Shown here one piece after another: positions 36,165 to 49,185 of a stretch of DNA of 64,000 bases. Positions within the stretch are counted from its first letter, which is position 1. Each line of letters begins with the position of its first letter. The translations under genes were made by a program, and so were the position numbers. The stretch lies in assembly GCF_000017205.1 (NCBI RefSeq), contig NC_009656.1, forward strand, positions 5,758,501-5,822,500, in the 5' to 3' direction. The notes under the pieces are model-generated. The model saw nothing but the letters and a program-made list of their open reading frames with translations, searched no databases and was not told the origin of the DNA. This DNA comes from Pseudomonas paraeruginosa PA7 (GTDB lineage Bacteria > Pseudomonadota > Gammaproteobacteria > Pseudomonadales > Pseudomonadaceae).

Positions 36165-37220
36165 ATGTTTCCGAAGAACGCCTGGTACGTGGCCTGCACC
36201 CCCGACGAACTGGTCGGAAAACCGCTCGGCCGGCGCATCTGCGACGAGCCGATGGTCTTCTACCGCGGCGAGGAGGGCCGGGTGGTGGCCCTCGAGGACT
36301 TCTGCCCGCACCGGGGCGCGCCGCTATCGCTGGGCTTCGTCGAGGACGGCGTGCTGGTCTGCGGCTACCACGGCCTGGCGATGGGCGAGGATGGCCGCAC
36401 CCGTTCGATGCCGGGCCAGCGAGTCCGCGGTTTTCCCTGCATCCGCCACTTCCCGGTGGTGGAGCGGCACGGCTTCGTCTGGGTCTGGCCGGGCGACGCC
36501 GGGCATGCCGACGCCACGCTGATCCCTCGCCTGGAATGGGCGGAGAGTCCCGACTGGGCCTATGGCGGCGGGCTGTACCACATCCACTGCGACTACCGCC
36601 TGATGATCGACAACCTGATGGACCTGACCCACGAGACCTACGTGCATGCATCCAGCATCGGCCAGAAGGAAATCGACGAGGCCGCGCCGAGCACCCGGGT
36701 GGAGGGCGACGAGGTGATCACCTCCCGCCACATGGAGAACGTCATGGCCCCGCCGTTCTGGCGCATGGCCCTGCGCGGCAACGGCCTGGCCGACGACGTG
36801 CCGGTGGACCGCTGGCAGATCTGCCGCTTCACGCCACCCAGCCACGTGCTGATCGAGGTCGGCGTGGCCCACGCCGGCCACGGCGGCTACCGGGCGCCGG
36901 CACAGCGCAAGGCGGCGAGCATCGTGGTCGACTTCATCACCCCGGAGAGCGCTACCTCGATCTGGTACTTCTGGGGCATGGCGCGCAACTTCCAGGCCCA
37001 CGACCAGGCGCTTACCGCGAGCATCCGCGAAGGCCAGGGGAAAATCTTCGGCGAAGACCTGGAAATGCTCGAAAGCCAGCAGCGCAACCTGCTGCGCCAC
37101 CCACGCCGCGACCTGCTGAAACTGAACATCGACGCCGGTGGCGTGCAGGCCCGGCGCATCATCGAGCGACTGCTGGCGGATGAACGCCAGGCCGCCGCCC
37201 CTGACCGTGCCCAGGCCTGA
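36165..37220 (+). CDS. vanA: Vanillate O-demethylase oxygenase subunit VanA
   Basis: A 351-residue Rieske non-heme iron oxygenase. The Rieske cluster ligands are C47-x-H49 (CPHRG) and C66-x2-H69 (CGYHG). The mononuclear iron site lies in NLMDLTHETYVH, with the bridging Asp and His. It converts vanillate to protocatechuate, releasing formaldehyde, with electrons from VanB. The ATG at 36165 begins MFPKNAWYVA, the typical VanA N-terminus. Confidence 0.95.
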   Translation: MFPKNAWYVACTPDELVGKPLGRRICDEPMVFYRGEEGRVVALEDFCPHRGAPLSLGFVEDGVLVCGYHGLAMGEDGRTRSMPGQRVRGFPCIRHFPVVERHGFVWVWPGDAGHADATLIPRLEWAESPDWAYGGGLYHIHCDYRLMIDNLMDLTHETYVHASSIGQKEIDEAAPSTRVEGDEVITSRHMENVMAPPFWRMALRGNGLADDVPVDRWQICRFTPPSHVLIEVGVAHAGHGGYRAPAQRKAASIVVDFITPESATSIWYFWGMARNFQAHDQALTASIREGQGKIFGEDLEMLESQQRNLLRHPRRDLLKLNIDAGGVQARRIIERLLADERQAAAPDRAQA

Positions 37221-37234
37221 CGGGAGCCTTCGCC

Positions 37235-38188
37235 ATGATCGAGGTCATCGTCGGCGCCATCCGCCTGGAGGCGCAGGATATCCACAGCTTCGAACTGTTC
37301 CGGGCCGACGGGGCGACACTGCCATCCTTCGAGCCGGGCGCGCACATCGACCTGCACCTGCCCAACGGCCTGGTCCGCCAGTACTCCCTCTGCGGGCCGG
37401 CCGAGCGGCCGCGCCACTACCGCATCGCCGTGCTGCGCTGCCGCGACTCGCGCGGCGGCTCGGCCGCGGTGCACGCCGAACTGCGGGTCGGCCAGCGGCT
37501 GCGCATCGGCGAGCCGCGCAACCTGTTCCCGCTGTCCACCGAGCCCGCACCGCGCCTGCTGTTTGCCGGCGGCATCGGCATCACTCCGCTGCTGGCGATG
37601 GCCGAACGCCTGGCCGGCGACGGTGCCGATTTCCAGCTGCACTACTGCGCGCATTCCGCCGAGCGGGCGGCCTTCGTCGACTACCTCGGCCACTGCGCCT
37701 TCGCCGACCGCGTGCACTGCCATTTCGACCATGGCGACAGCGCCCGCCGCGCCGACCCGCGCGTCCTGCTCGCGGCCAGTCCGCGCGACACCCAGCTGTA
37801 CCTCTGCGGTCCGGCGGGCTTCATGCGCTGGATCGAAAGCGCCGCCCGCGACCTGGGCTGGGAGGAACACCGGCTGCACCGCGAACACTTCACCGCCGCG
37901 CCACAGGAGGCCGCCGCCGACACGCCCTTCGAGCTAGAGCTGGCAAGCAGTGGCGCGCTGATCCGGGTGGCGGCCGGGCAGACCGCGCTGGCGGCACTGC
38001 GCGAAGCCGGGGTGGAACTGCCGGCCTCCTGCGAGCAAGGCATCTGCGGCACCTGCCTGACCCGTGTGCTGGACGGCGAGCCAGACCACCGCGACCTCTA
38101 CCTCAGCGATGAGGAGCAGGCCGCCAACGACTGCTTCACGCCCTGCTGCTCGCGTGCGCGCAGCCCACGGCTGCTGCTGGATCTCTAG
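37235..38188 (+). CDS. vanB: Vanillate O-demethylase reductase subunit VanB
   Basis: A 317-residue class IA-type oxygenase reductase: a flavin domain (RQYSLCGP), an NAD domain (FAGGIGITPLLAMAE) and a C-terminal 2Fe-2S domain with ligands C266, C271, C274 (CEQGICGTC) and C304. It feeds electrons from NADH to VanA. It starts 14 bases after vanA, behind a GGGAG site, and overlaps the end of the convergent vanR by four bases. Confidence 0.95.
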   Translation: MIEVIVGAIRLEAQDIHSFELFRADGATLPSFEPGAHIDLHLPNGLVRQYSLCGPAERPRHYRIAVLRCRDSRGGSAAVHAELRVGQRLRIGEPRNLFPLSTEPAPRLLFAGGIGITPLLAMAERLAGDGADFQLHYCAHSAERAAFVDYLGHCAFADRVHCHFDHGDSARRADPRVLLAASPRDTQLYLCGPAGFMRWIESAARDLGWEEHRLHREHFTAAPQEAAADTPFELELASSGALIRVAAGQTALAALREAGVELPASCEQGICGTCLTRVLDGEPDHRDLYLSDEEQAANDCFTPCCSRARSPRLLLDL

Positions 38189-38898
38189 TTCGCAGAGGTG
38201 TCGCCGTGGAGCACGGTGACGCCCTGTCGCGCCGGATCGAAGTAGTCGGCGTAACGCAGGGTGGCATTGGCGTGTTCGCGCATGATCGCCTCGGCGCGCG
38301 CGCCCTGGCCGTTGACCAGGGCGTCGACCGCGGCGTGGTGTTGCAGATGGGCGAAGTTGAAGCGGCGGAACTCCTGCTCGAGGTTGTCGCGGTCCACCGC
38401 CAGCGCGCTCACCGAGGCGAATGGCAGGTGGTCGTTGCGTGCCAGCGCCGCGGCGATCGCCGGGTTGCCGCTGGCCTCGACGACGGTGCGATGGAAGCGC
38501 ATGTTCATCGCGTGATAGCGCTCCAGTTCCTCCAGCAGCACGTGGCCCTTGGCGAACAGTCGGTCGCCCTCGGCCAGGCATTCTTCCAGGATCGCCCGCG
38601 TCTCGGCGGACAAGCCGCGCTCGGCCGCCTGGCGCGCCGCCAGTCCTTCCAGCACGCCGCGCACCTCGACCGCGCCGGCGATGTCCTCACGGGTCATCGC
38701 GCGTACCGTGTAGCCGCGCCCGCTCTTGCACAACAACCCCTCCTGCTCCAGCGTGCGCAGGGCGATGCGCACCGGCATGCGCGACACCTGCAGGCGTTCG
38801 GCGGTGGGGATCTCGACGATGCGCTCGCCGGCGGCGAGCTCGCCGGAAGCGATCAGCTTGCGCAGCTCGGCCAGTACCCTTTGGCCCGGTTTGCTCAT
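38185..38898 (-). CDS. vanR: GntR-family repressor VanR
   Basis: A 237-residue GntR regulator of the FadR/FCD class. The winged helix includes VEIPTAERLQVSRMPVRIAL, with the EGLLCKSGRGYTV wing; the all-helical FCD ligand domain includes YHAMNMRFHRTVVEASGN with metal or ligand histidines. It converges with vanAB and is the natural repressor of vanAB and vanK through the ATTGGATCCAAT sites, with vanillate as inducer. The ATG at 38898 gives the usual N-terminus but has a weak ribosome site. Confidence 0.9.
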   Translation of the reverse strand: MSKPGQRVLAELRKLIASGELAAGERIVEIPTAERLQVSRMPVRIALRTLEQEGLLCKSGRGYTVRAMTREDIAGAVEVRGVLEGLAARQAAERGLSAETRAILEECLAEGDRLFAKGHVLLEELERYHAMNMRFHRTVVEASGNPAIAAALARNDHLPFASVSALAVDRDNLEQEFRRFNFAHLQHHAAVDALVNGQGARAEAIMREHANATLRYADYFDPARQGVTVLHGDTSAN

Positions 38899-38960
38899 GG
38901 ATTCAGCTACTCGATCGGGACGACCGGGGCATGATAGCGCGCCCCGGCCACCCTCGCCGG

Positions 38961-42973
<4,013 letters not shown>

Positions 42974-42983
42974 CGTCGTCCCC

Positions 42984-43898
<915 letters not shown>

Positions 43899-44090
43899 TT
43901 TTCAGTCTCTTCAGGGCGAATCGCGACGGCCTTTGTAAGGCGCGCCGGCGCTCACCGGTGAAAGCGGACGGGTGCTACTGAAACGGCCCCGGATCGCGGG
44001 GCTCCAGACCGACCACACGCAGACGTCTTCGGCGAATCCGCACTACGGCGGCAAGCACGGGCGAGCACTTCAGCAGCTCCCGGACTTACC

Positions 44091-44118
44091 CATGCGCCGG
44101 GCTTGTGCCCGGCGCATG
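44091..44118 (-). terminator. Stem-loop between livK and livH
   Basis: A perfect 12-base stem CATGCGCCGGGC/GCCCGGCGCATG with loop TTGT, 14 bases past the livK stop. There is no T-run downstream, so it is more likely a processing or attenuation hairpin that raises livK mRNA over livHMGF than a full terminator. Confidence 0.7.
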
Positions 44119-44132
44119 GCGGTCGAGCGCGA

Positions 44133-45257
44133 TCAGGGCAACTGGTGATACTTGCCCTTGTCGTCCCACTCGTAGACCACGTAGTCGGAGACTTTCAGGT
44201 CGCCCTTCTTGTCCCACTCCTTCTTGCCCATCACGGTCTGCACCGGATGCGACTTCAGCCACTCGGCGGCCTTGGCCGGATCGTTGGCGCCGGCACCCTT
44301 GAAGGCCGCCGCCAGGGACTGGATCGAGGCATAGGAGTAGAGGGTGTAGCCTTCCGGCTCGAAACCGCCGGCACGGAACTTCTCCACCACCGCCTTGCCG
44401 TCGGGGATCAGCCGCGGGTCGGCGCCGAAGGTCATCAGCACGCCCTTGACGTACTGCGGACCGCCGGCGGTGGTCGCCAGTTCGTCGGTGACCACGCCGT
44501 CGTCGGACATGAACCTGGCGGTCAGTCCCTGTTCACGCATCTGCCGTACCAGCGGACCGGCTTCCGGATGCAGGCCGCCGAAGTAGACGACCTCGGCACC
44601 GGAGGCGCGGATCTTGGTGACCAGCGCGTTGAAGTCCTTCTCGCCGCGGGTCAGGCCCTCGTAGAGAACCTCTTTCACGCCGAGCTTGTTCAGTTGCGCC
44701 CTGGTGGCGTCCGCCAGGCCCTGGCCATAGGTGTCCTTGTCGTGGATCACCGCGACCTTCTTGGCCTTGAGCACCTTGACGATATAGTCGCCGGCGACCA
44801 CGCCCTGCTGGTCGTCGCGGCCGCACATGCGGAACATCCCGGAGAGTCCGCGCTCGGTGACCTGCGGGTTGGTGGAACCGGGGGTGATGGCGATGATCCC
44901 GGCCTCGTCGTAGACCTCGGATGCGGGGATGGTCGAAGAAGAGCAGAAATGGCCGACCACGGCGATGGCCTTGTCCTGGTCGACCAGGCGGTTGGCGACG
45001 GCCACGGCCTGCTTCGGTTCGCAGGCGTCGTCGGCCTTGACCAGCTTGATCTTCTCGCCGTTGATCCCACCCGCCGCGTTGATGTCTTCCGCCGCCTGGG
45101 ACGCGCCGCGCCAGTATTGCTCGCCGAAGGAGGCGTTGGCGCCGGTATGCGGTCCGGCCACGCCGATCACCACGTCGGCCAGCGCATGCGTGGAAAGACC
45201 CATCACGGAAGATACCGCTAGAGCCAGGATGCCTTTTCTGAACAGCTTCTTGGACAT
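44133..45257 (-). CDS. livK: Branched-chain amino acid ABC substrate-binding protein LivK
   Basis: A 374-residue periplasmic binding protein of the Leu/Ile/Val family. The signal peptide MSKKLFRKGILALAVSSVMG (cleaved after THALA) precedes VVIGVAGPHTGANASFGEQY; the ligand-site GHFCSSSTIPASEVY and a cysteine pair are present. It is the first gene of the livKHMGF operon. The ATG at 45257 follows AGGAG. Upstream is a sigma-54 promoter with an NtrC-like site, so nitrogen control is likely. Confidence 0.94.
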   Translation of the reverse strand: MSKKLFRKGILALAVSSVMGLSTHALADVVIGVAGPHTGANASFGEQYWRGASQAAEDINAAGGINGEKIKLVKADDACEPKQAVAVANRLVDQDKAIAVVGHFCSSSTIPASEVYDEAGIIAITPGSTNPQVTERGLSGMFRMCGRDDQQGVVAGDYIVKVLKAKKVAVIHDKDTYGQGLADATRAQLNKLGVKEVLYEGLTRGEKDFNALVTKIRASGAEVVYFGGLHPEAGPLVRQMREQGLTARFMSDDGVVTDELATTAGGPQYVKGVLMTFGADPRLIPDGKAVVEKFRAGGFEPEGYTLYSYASIQSLAAAFKGAGANDPAKAAEWLKSHPVQTVMGKKEWDKKGDLKVSDYVVYEWDDKGKYHQLP

Positions 45258-45330
45258 GGGGTGTTGCTCCTGAAAATGATGTTGGCGCTCGTAACTACGA
45301 TGTTGTTGTTGTGTTTCGCTCAACAGGCAG

Positions 45331-45346
45331 AGCAAGCGGCGTGCCA
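45331..45346 (-). promoter_or_regulatory. Sigma-54 promoter of livKHMGF
   Basis: On the minus strand TGGCACGCCGCTTGCT matches the consensus TGGCACG-N4-TTGCW at every fixed position. The -12 GC lies about 75 bases before the livK ATG. Confidence 0.82.
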
Positions 45347-45533
45347 TTCGTTTTTTTCCTGAGTGGCCGGCCACAAGAACTTTAGCCCTCCTTTCCGTTT
45401 TTATCTTTGTTATTGGAAATCAGTCATTTAATTGCTTCCGCGGCATTTCTTCCTGGAAGCTGGAGCCCAGGCATCGCGCCACCTGTGCCGCCCCTAGGAA
45501 TAACTCTACAACGATATTAACGCGGTTAGGAAC

Positions 45534-45550
45534 TGCACAGCACTGGTGCA
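45534..45550. promoter_or_regulatory. NtrC-like enhancer upstream of livK
   Basis: TGCACAGCACTGGTGCA matches TGCACC-N5-GGTGCA with one mismatch. It is about 200 bases upstream of the sigma-54 promoter, with AT-rich DNA between that could be bent by IHF. Confidence 0.68.
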
Positions 45551-45875
45551 TCCGGCGCACTAATCGAGGTCCTCTTTTTTCATTAACATGCAGGCCAGAG
45601 CGGTTTTTCAAATTAATATGAACATGAACTTCCAGGCATTCTGTACCCGATGGAAAGAGTCGGTCCGGATACGACGCGAACATATCCGTGCGCGACAGCT
45701 TTTTTTTTCAAAGGCCCTGTGATGGATTGGCCATGGGCGGGCGACGGCTCTATCGCGAGTCTCGCCGGGCAGTAATAAGCGCCGCTGGCGCCTCTCGCAA
45801 GCGACCTTTCCTCCCCTGGTCATTCCGTTTATTCATATAGCGCCCCGTCCGCACCCGCCGCGCCAGGAACCCGCC

Positions 45876-46805
45876 ATGCTGAACAAACGCCGCCTGCCGT
45901 CGATGACCGCCCTGCAATGCTTCGAAGCGGTGGCCAGGCACCTGAGCTTCACCCGCGCCGCCGAGGAGCTGAGCCTGACCCAGAGCGCCATGAGCAAGCA
46001 GGTCGCCCAGCTCGAGGAGCAGTTGCAGCACGCCCTGTTCCGCCGGGTGCGCAAGCGCCTGCAACTGACCCCGGCCGGCGAGCTGTACCTGGCCGAGGTA
46101 CGGCGCATCCTGCAGCAGGTCGAACTGTCCACCCGCTTCCTGCTCTCCTACGGCGGCGAGACCGAAGTGCTGCGGGTGGCGACCCCGCCGACCTTCGGCG
46201 CGCGCTGGCTGATCCCGCAACTGAACGGCTGGCGCCACCGCCACCCGAACATACACCTCGACCTGCGCCAGGAACTGGAGCCCGACGACCTGCGCCAGGG
46301 CCATTGCGACCTGGCGTTCTTCTTCGGTCCCGGCACCCTGCCCGGAGCCGAATGCATCCGCCTGTTCGGCGAGGAACTGGTGGCGGTCTGCGCGCCCGCC
46401 CTGCTGCCAGCCGGCGGGCTGGACGAGCCGACCCAACTGGCCGGGCTGGTGCTGCTGCAGAACGCCAGTCGCGCGGAAGCCTGGCACGACTGGTTCGCCA
46501 GCCTCGGACGGAACTGCCAGGGCTGCTACCACGGGCCGCGCTTCGACACCTTCTACATGTGCATCCGCGCCGCCCAGGCCGGCTGCGGGGTGGCTCTGCT
46601 GCCACGCTTCCTGGTCGAGGAGGAACTCGCCGAAGGCAAGCTGGCGATCGCCTGGCCGCACGCCCTGCCCAGCCAGGAGGCCTACTACCTGGCCTATCCC
46701 GAGCATGCCGCGGAAGTGCCCAAGGTGCGCCATTTCGTCGAATGGATGCGGGAGCGCCTGGGCCTGCCTCAGGCCGACGCCGGCTCCAGCCAGACATCTT
46801 CGTAG
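45876..46805 (+). CDS. LysR-family regulator (GcvA/AmpR-like)
   Basis: A 309-residue LysR regulator of the GcvA/AmpR subgroup, with LPSMTALQCFEAVARHLSFT and the helix-turn-helix QSAMSKQVAQLEEQLQHALF. The effector domain begins near 92. It is divergent from livK but its site of action is unknown; related regulators in P. aeruginosa control amino acid catabolism. The ATG at 45876 follows AGGAA. Its last 37 bases overlap the convergent Imm33-like gene. Confidence 0.9.
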   Translation: MLNKRRLPSMTALQCFEAVARHLSFTRAAEELSLTQSAMSKQVAQLEEQLQHALFRRVRKRLQLTPAGELYLAEVRRILQQVELSTRFLLSYGGETEVLRVATPPTFGARWLIPQLNGWRHRHPNIHLDLRQELEPDDLRQGHCDLAFFFGPGTLPGAECIRLFGEELVAVCAPALLPAGGLDEPTQLAGLVLLQNASRAEAWHDWFASLGRNCQGCYHGPRFDTFYMCIRAAQAGCGVALLPRFLVEEELAEGKLAIAWPHALPSQEAYYLAYPEHAAEVPKVRHFVEWMRERLGLPQADAGSSQTSS

Positions 46806-47104
46806 CCGTCCCCGTCGATGAGGAAGCGCGCGCCCGGCGGCAGGTACAGGTAATCGAGCACTTCTGGCAGCAGCTCGGCGAGATGGGCGGCATGCACTGG
46901 CTGGTAGAAGTCCTCGGCTTCGGAGTACTCGCCGGCATGGATGAACCAACTGACATTGCCACCTTCCGGCAGCTCGATACGGCTGCCGTGCAGCGGCGAA
47001 TCTCCCAACGTTCGCAGGGCCAGCGCCAGCATCGGCTCTGGCGCCCGCGGTTCCAGGCCATGGCGACGGCAGACTTCCAGCTGGCGGTCGGAAGGAACCC
47101 CCAT
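46769..47104 (-). CDS. Imm33-like (DUF2185-type) protein in the NAD operon
   Basis: A 111-residue protein with the Imm33 pattern: LPEGGNVSWFIHAGEYSEAE, then DFYQPVHAAHLAELLP and a C-terminal GARFLIDGDGYEDVWLE. Imm33 was named as a predicted immunity domain of polymorphic toxins, but no toxin gene is nearby. The ATG at 47104 overlaps the nrtR stop by one base (TGATG), so it is translationally coupled to nrtR, and its end is antisense to the LysR gene. Function here unknown. Confidence 0.75.
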   Translation of the reverse strand: MGVPSDRQLEVCRRHGLEPRAPEPMLALALRTLGDSPLHGSRIELPEGGNVSWFIHAGEYSEAEDFYQPVHAAHLAELLPEVLDYLYLPPGARFLIDGDGYEDVWLEPASA

Positions 47105-47799
47105 CAGGACGCCAGCAGGCTGCGGTCGAAAACGAAGGCGCCGCCCGGCTTCGGGGTGAAATGCAGGACGTGTTGCGGGCGCCCCATGGGTGGACGCTGG
47201 CGCTCGCCGGTGTCCTCGACCCAGCCAGCTTCCTTCATCCGCTCCAGGCGGCCGCGCAGGCTGGAATGCTGGACTTCCTGGCCGATGGCGCACTCGAAGG
47301 CCTTCAGCGCCTCGGCCACGGTGAAGCGCGGCGCCAGCAGGAACAGCGGCAGGGCACTGTATACCGATTTGCTCGCCAGGCGCTCGCAGGCCTGCTGCAC
47401 CAGTTGGAGATGGTCGAACGGCAGGGCGAAGCGTTCGCTGCGCACCTCGCGCAGCGGCACGAAGTCGAGGTCGTCGTCCTCCACCCGGGTGTCCGGGCCG
47501 ACCAGCACCAGGTAGAACACGCTCAGCGACCAGCCGCGCGGGTCGCGCACGGCGTTGCCGACCGTGGCCACCTGCTCGATGTAGGCCGGCTCCAGCCGCG
47601 CCTTGTCGCGCAGGGCGCGCACCGCCGCGTCGTCGAGGCTGTGGTCGGCGCTGCGACCGTTCACCAGCACGCCGGGCAGTGCCCACTGCCCGGCGAAAGG
47701 CGCCTGGGCACGGCGGATCAGCAACAGCTCCAGTCCGTGCCCGGGGTTGAGGCGCAACGCCACGATATCCACGCTGGCCAATACTTCCGCTGAACTCAT
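47104..47799 (-). CDS. nrtR: Nudix-related transcriptional repressor of NAD genes, NrtR
   Basis: A 231-residue NrtR. The N-terminal Nudix-like domain (LLIRRAQAPFAGQWALPGVLV) has a decayed Nudix box (LDDAAVRALRDKARLEP) that lacks the catalytic glutamates, and the C-terminal winged helix (SSLRGRLERMKEAGWVEDTG) binds DNA. NrtR represses NAD synthesis and salvage genes and is released by ADP-ribose. It lies 12 bases after nadD2 and divergent from pncA-pncB-nadE. The ATG at 47799 has AGGAGG at the right distance; the GTG two codons earlier is too close. Confidence 0.9.
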   Translation of the reverse strand: MSSAEVLASVDIVALRLNPGHGLELLLIRRAQAPFAGQWALPGVLVNGRSADHSLDDAAVRALRDKARLEPAYIEQVATVGNAVRDPRGWSLSVFYLVLVGPDTRVEDDDLDFVPLREVRSERFALPFDHLQLVQQACERLASKSVYSALPLFLLAPRFTVAEALKAFECAIGQEVQHSSLRGRLERMKEAGWVEDTGERQRPPMGRPQHVLHFTPKPGGAFVFDRSLLAS

Positions 47800-47811
47800 C
47801 CTCACTCCTCC

Positions 47812-48414
47812 TCACACCGCCCGGCGCGCGACGCCATAGCAGTGCAATTCATCCTTCACCTCCGGCAGGCACCAGGCCTCCGGGATTTCCAGTCCTTCGC
47901 GCAGACGCTGGCGGATCATCGAGCTGTGCAGCGCCAGCCGCTCCTCCGCCACCAGCCGGCCGAAGCGCCAGCACAATTCGGCGGCGCGTTCGAAGCGCGG
48001 CAGCTCCGCCTCGTTATCGGCGCCGATCAGCAGGGCGATCCGCGGCGACGCCAAGCCACTGCGCGCGGCCAGGGCCTCCAGCAGATCGATGCTGTAGACC
48101 GCCGGACGATCGGGCATCAATCCTGCTTCGATCGGCTCGCAGTACACCCGCCGCGGATCGATGCGCCGGGCCAGCCGCGCCAGCCAGCGGCAACGCTGCT
48201 CGAAGTCGCTCATGCGCTTGCCGAAGGCGTGCCGGTGGCTCGGCACCAGGGCGACCCGCTCGGCGCAGAGCAACGCCCGGCGGATCACCGACTCATGGCC
48301 GGGGTGCGGCGGGTCGAACGCCCCACCGTAGACCGCGAGGGCGAAGTCGGGGGCGCGTCCGCCGCTCATCCCGGCAGGCAGTCGGCGAATCCGGGAACTT
48401 ATTTCATCACGCAT
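47812..48414 (-). CDS. nadD2: Nicotinamide/nicotinate mononucleotide adenylyltransferase NadD2
   Basis: A 200-residue nucleotidyltransferase. The ATP-binding motif GGAFDPPHPGH lies at 30-40, and the C-terminal HSSMIRQRLREGLEIP is the ISSTxIR-like motif of the family. It is the first gene of the nadD2-nrtR-Imm33 operon, divergent from pncA. The ATG at 48414 has GGAAGG upstream; a start at 48369 is possible because the first 15 residues are not conserved. Confidence 0.88.
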   Translation of the reverse strand: MRDEISSRIRRLPAGMSGGRAPDFALAVYGGAFDPPHPGHESVIRRALLCAERVALVPSHRHAFGKRMSDFEQRCRWLARLARRIDPRRVYCEPIEAGLMPDRPAVYSIDLLEALAARSGLASPRIALLIGADNEAELPRFERAAELCWRFGRLVAEERLALHSSMIRQRLREGLEIPEAWCLPEVKDELHCYGVARRAV

Positions 48415-48439
48415 AGAAAATACCTTCCACTGCGAAATT

Positions 48440-48450
48440 TTGTAGTACAA
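48440..48450. promoter_or_regulatory. Candidate NrtR operator
   Basis: A perfect odd palindrome TTGTA-G-TACAA in the 109-base gap between nadD2 and pncA, 25 bases before nadD2 and just before a TTGACG that could be the -35 of pncA. The site fits a repressor of both operons. Confidence 0.5.
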
Positions 48451-48523
48451 GTGCTTGACGACTTATTTCACGTGATGAATTATGTACCCACATTCAGCCC
48501 CAACCCGTCAAGCGGAGGCTTCC

Positions 48524-49183
48524 ATGAATCGTCCCAGCAAGATCGCCAGCTTCGATGTCGACGCCCAGAAAGGCTTCACCCCGCTGTGCCCGGACGAACT
48601 GCCGGTGCCCGGCGGCGACGCCATCGGCGCCGCCCTCAACCTGTTGGCCAGCCGTGCCGCGCTGCGCCTGGGCAGCAAGGACGCGCACAGCCCGAAGGCT
48701 GCCTGGGTAGTGGAAAGCGCCGCGCAGATGCTGCGGCCGCTGGCCTATCCGGACGCAGACCTGACCTGGGTCGCCCACTGCGTGCCGGGTACGCCGGGCT
48801 TCGAGCTGCTCGACGAGCTGCCGCGGCCGATCGACTACGACTTCTTCGTCTGGAAGGGCGTGGAGCCGGACCTGCATCCCTACGGCGCCTGCTACCACGA
48901 TCTGGCGGAACGGCGCAGCACCGGGGTCATCGAATACCTGAGGCAGAATGGCGTGAGCCATGTGCTGGTGGGCGGCCTGGCGCTGGACTACTGCGTGAAG
49001 AACACCGCCCTGCAACTGCGCCGCGCCGGTTTCGAGGTGCTGCTCTACCTGCCCGCCTGCCGGGCCATCGCCGAGGACACCGCGCAGCGGGCCTGCGACG
49101 AGATGCGCGACGCCGGGGTGATCCTCTGCGCCGACCTGGAACGACTGGATAGCGCCCTCGCCGGCGCCGACAAGGAGAAGTGA
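48524..49183 (+). CDS. pncA: Nicotinamidase
   Basis: A 219-residue isochorismatase-fold amidase. The catalytic aspartate region is FDVDAQKGF (10-18), the lysine lies in [10 protein letters not shown], and the nucleophile is C157 in LDYCVKNTA. Metal-site residues are in [11 protein letters not shown]. It hydrolyses nicotinamide to nicotinate for NAD salvage. The ATG at 48524 follows GGAGG. It leads the pncA-pncB-nadE operon. Confidence 0.93.
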   Translation: MNRPSKIASFDVDAQKGFTPLCPDELPVPGGDAIGAALNLLASRAALRLGSKDAHSPKAAWVVESAAQMLRPLAYPDADLTWVAHCVPGTPGFELLDELPRPIDYDFFVWKGVEPDLHPYGACYHDLAERRSTGVIEYLRQNGVSHVLVGGLALDYCVKNTALQLRRAGFEVLLYLPACRAIAEDTAQRACDEMRDAGVILCADLERLDSALAGADKEK

Positions 49184-49185
49184 AC

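Larger units (their letters stand above)
45258..45875. promoter_or_regulatory. Large AT-richer control region upstream of livK
   Basis: This 618-base gap between the divergent livK and LysR genes is clearly poorer in GC than the rest of the window, mainly 45400-45720, with T-runs and an alternating AT pattern. It carries the sigma-54 promoter (45331-45346) and an NtrC-like site (45534-45550). Small open frames in it have no ribosome site or sensible composition. Confidence 0.7.

Noticed and set aside
45420-45683. An 87-codon open frame on the minus strand upstream of livK
   Set aside because: No ribosome site, odd composition with many Cys/Arg/His, and it covers the likely NtrC site and AT-rich control DNA.
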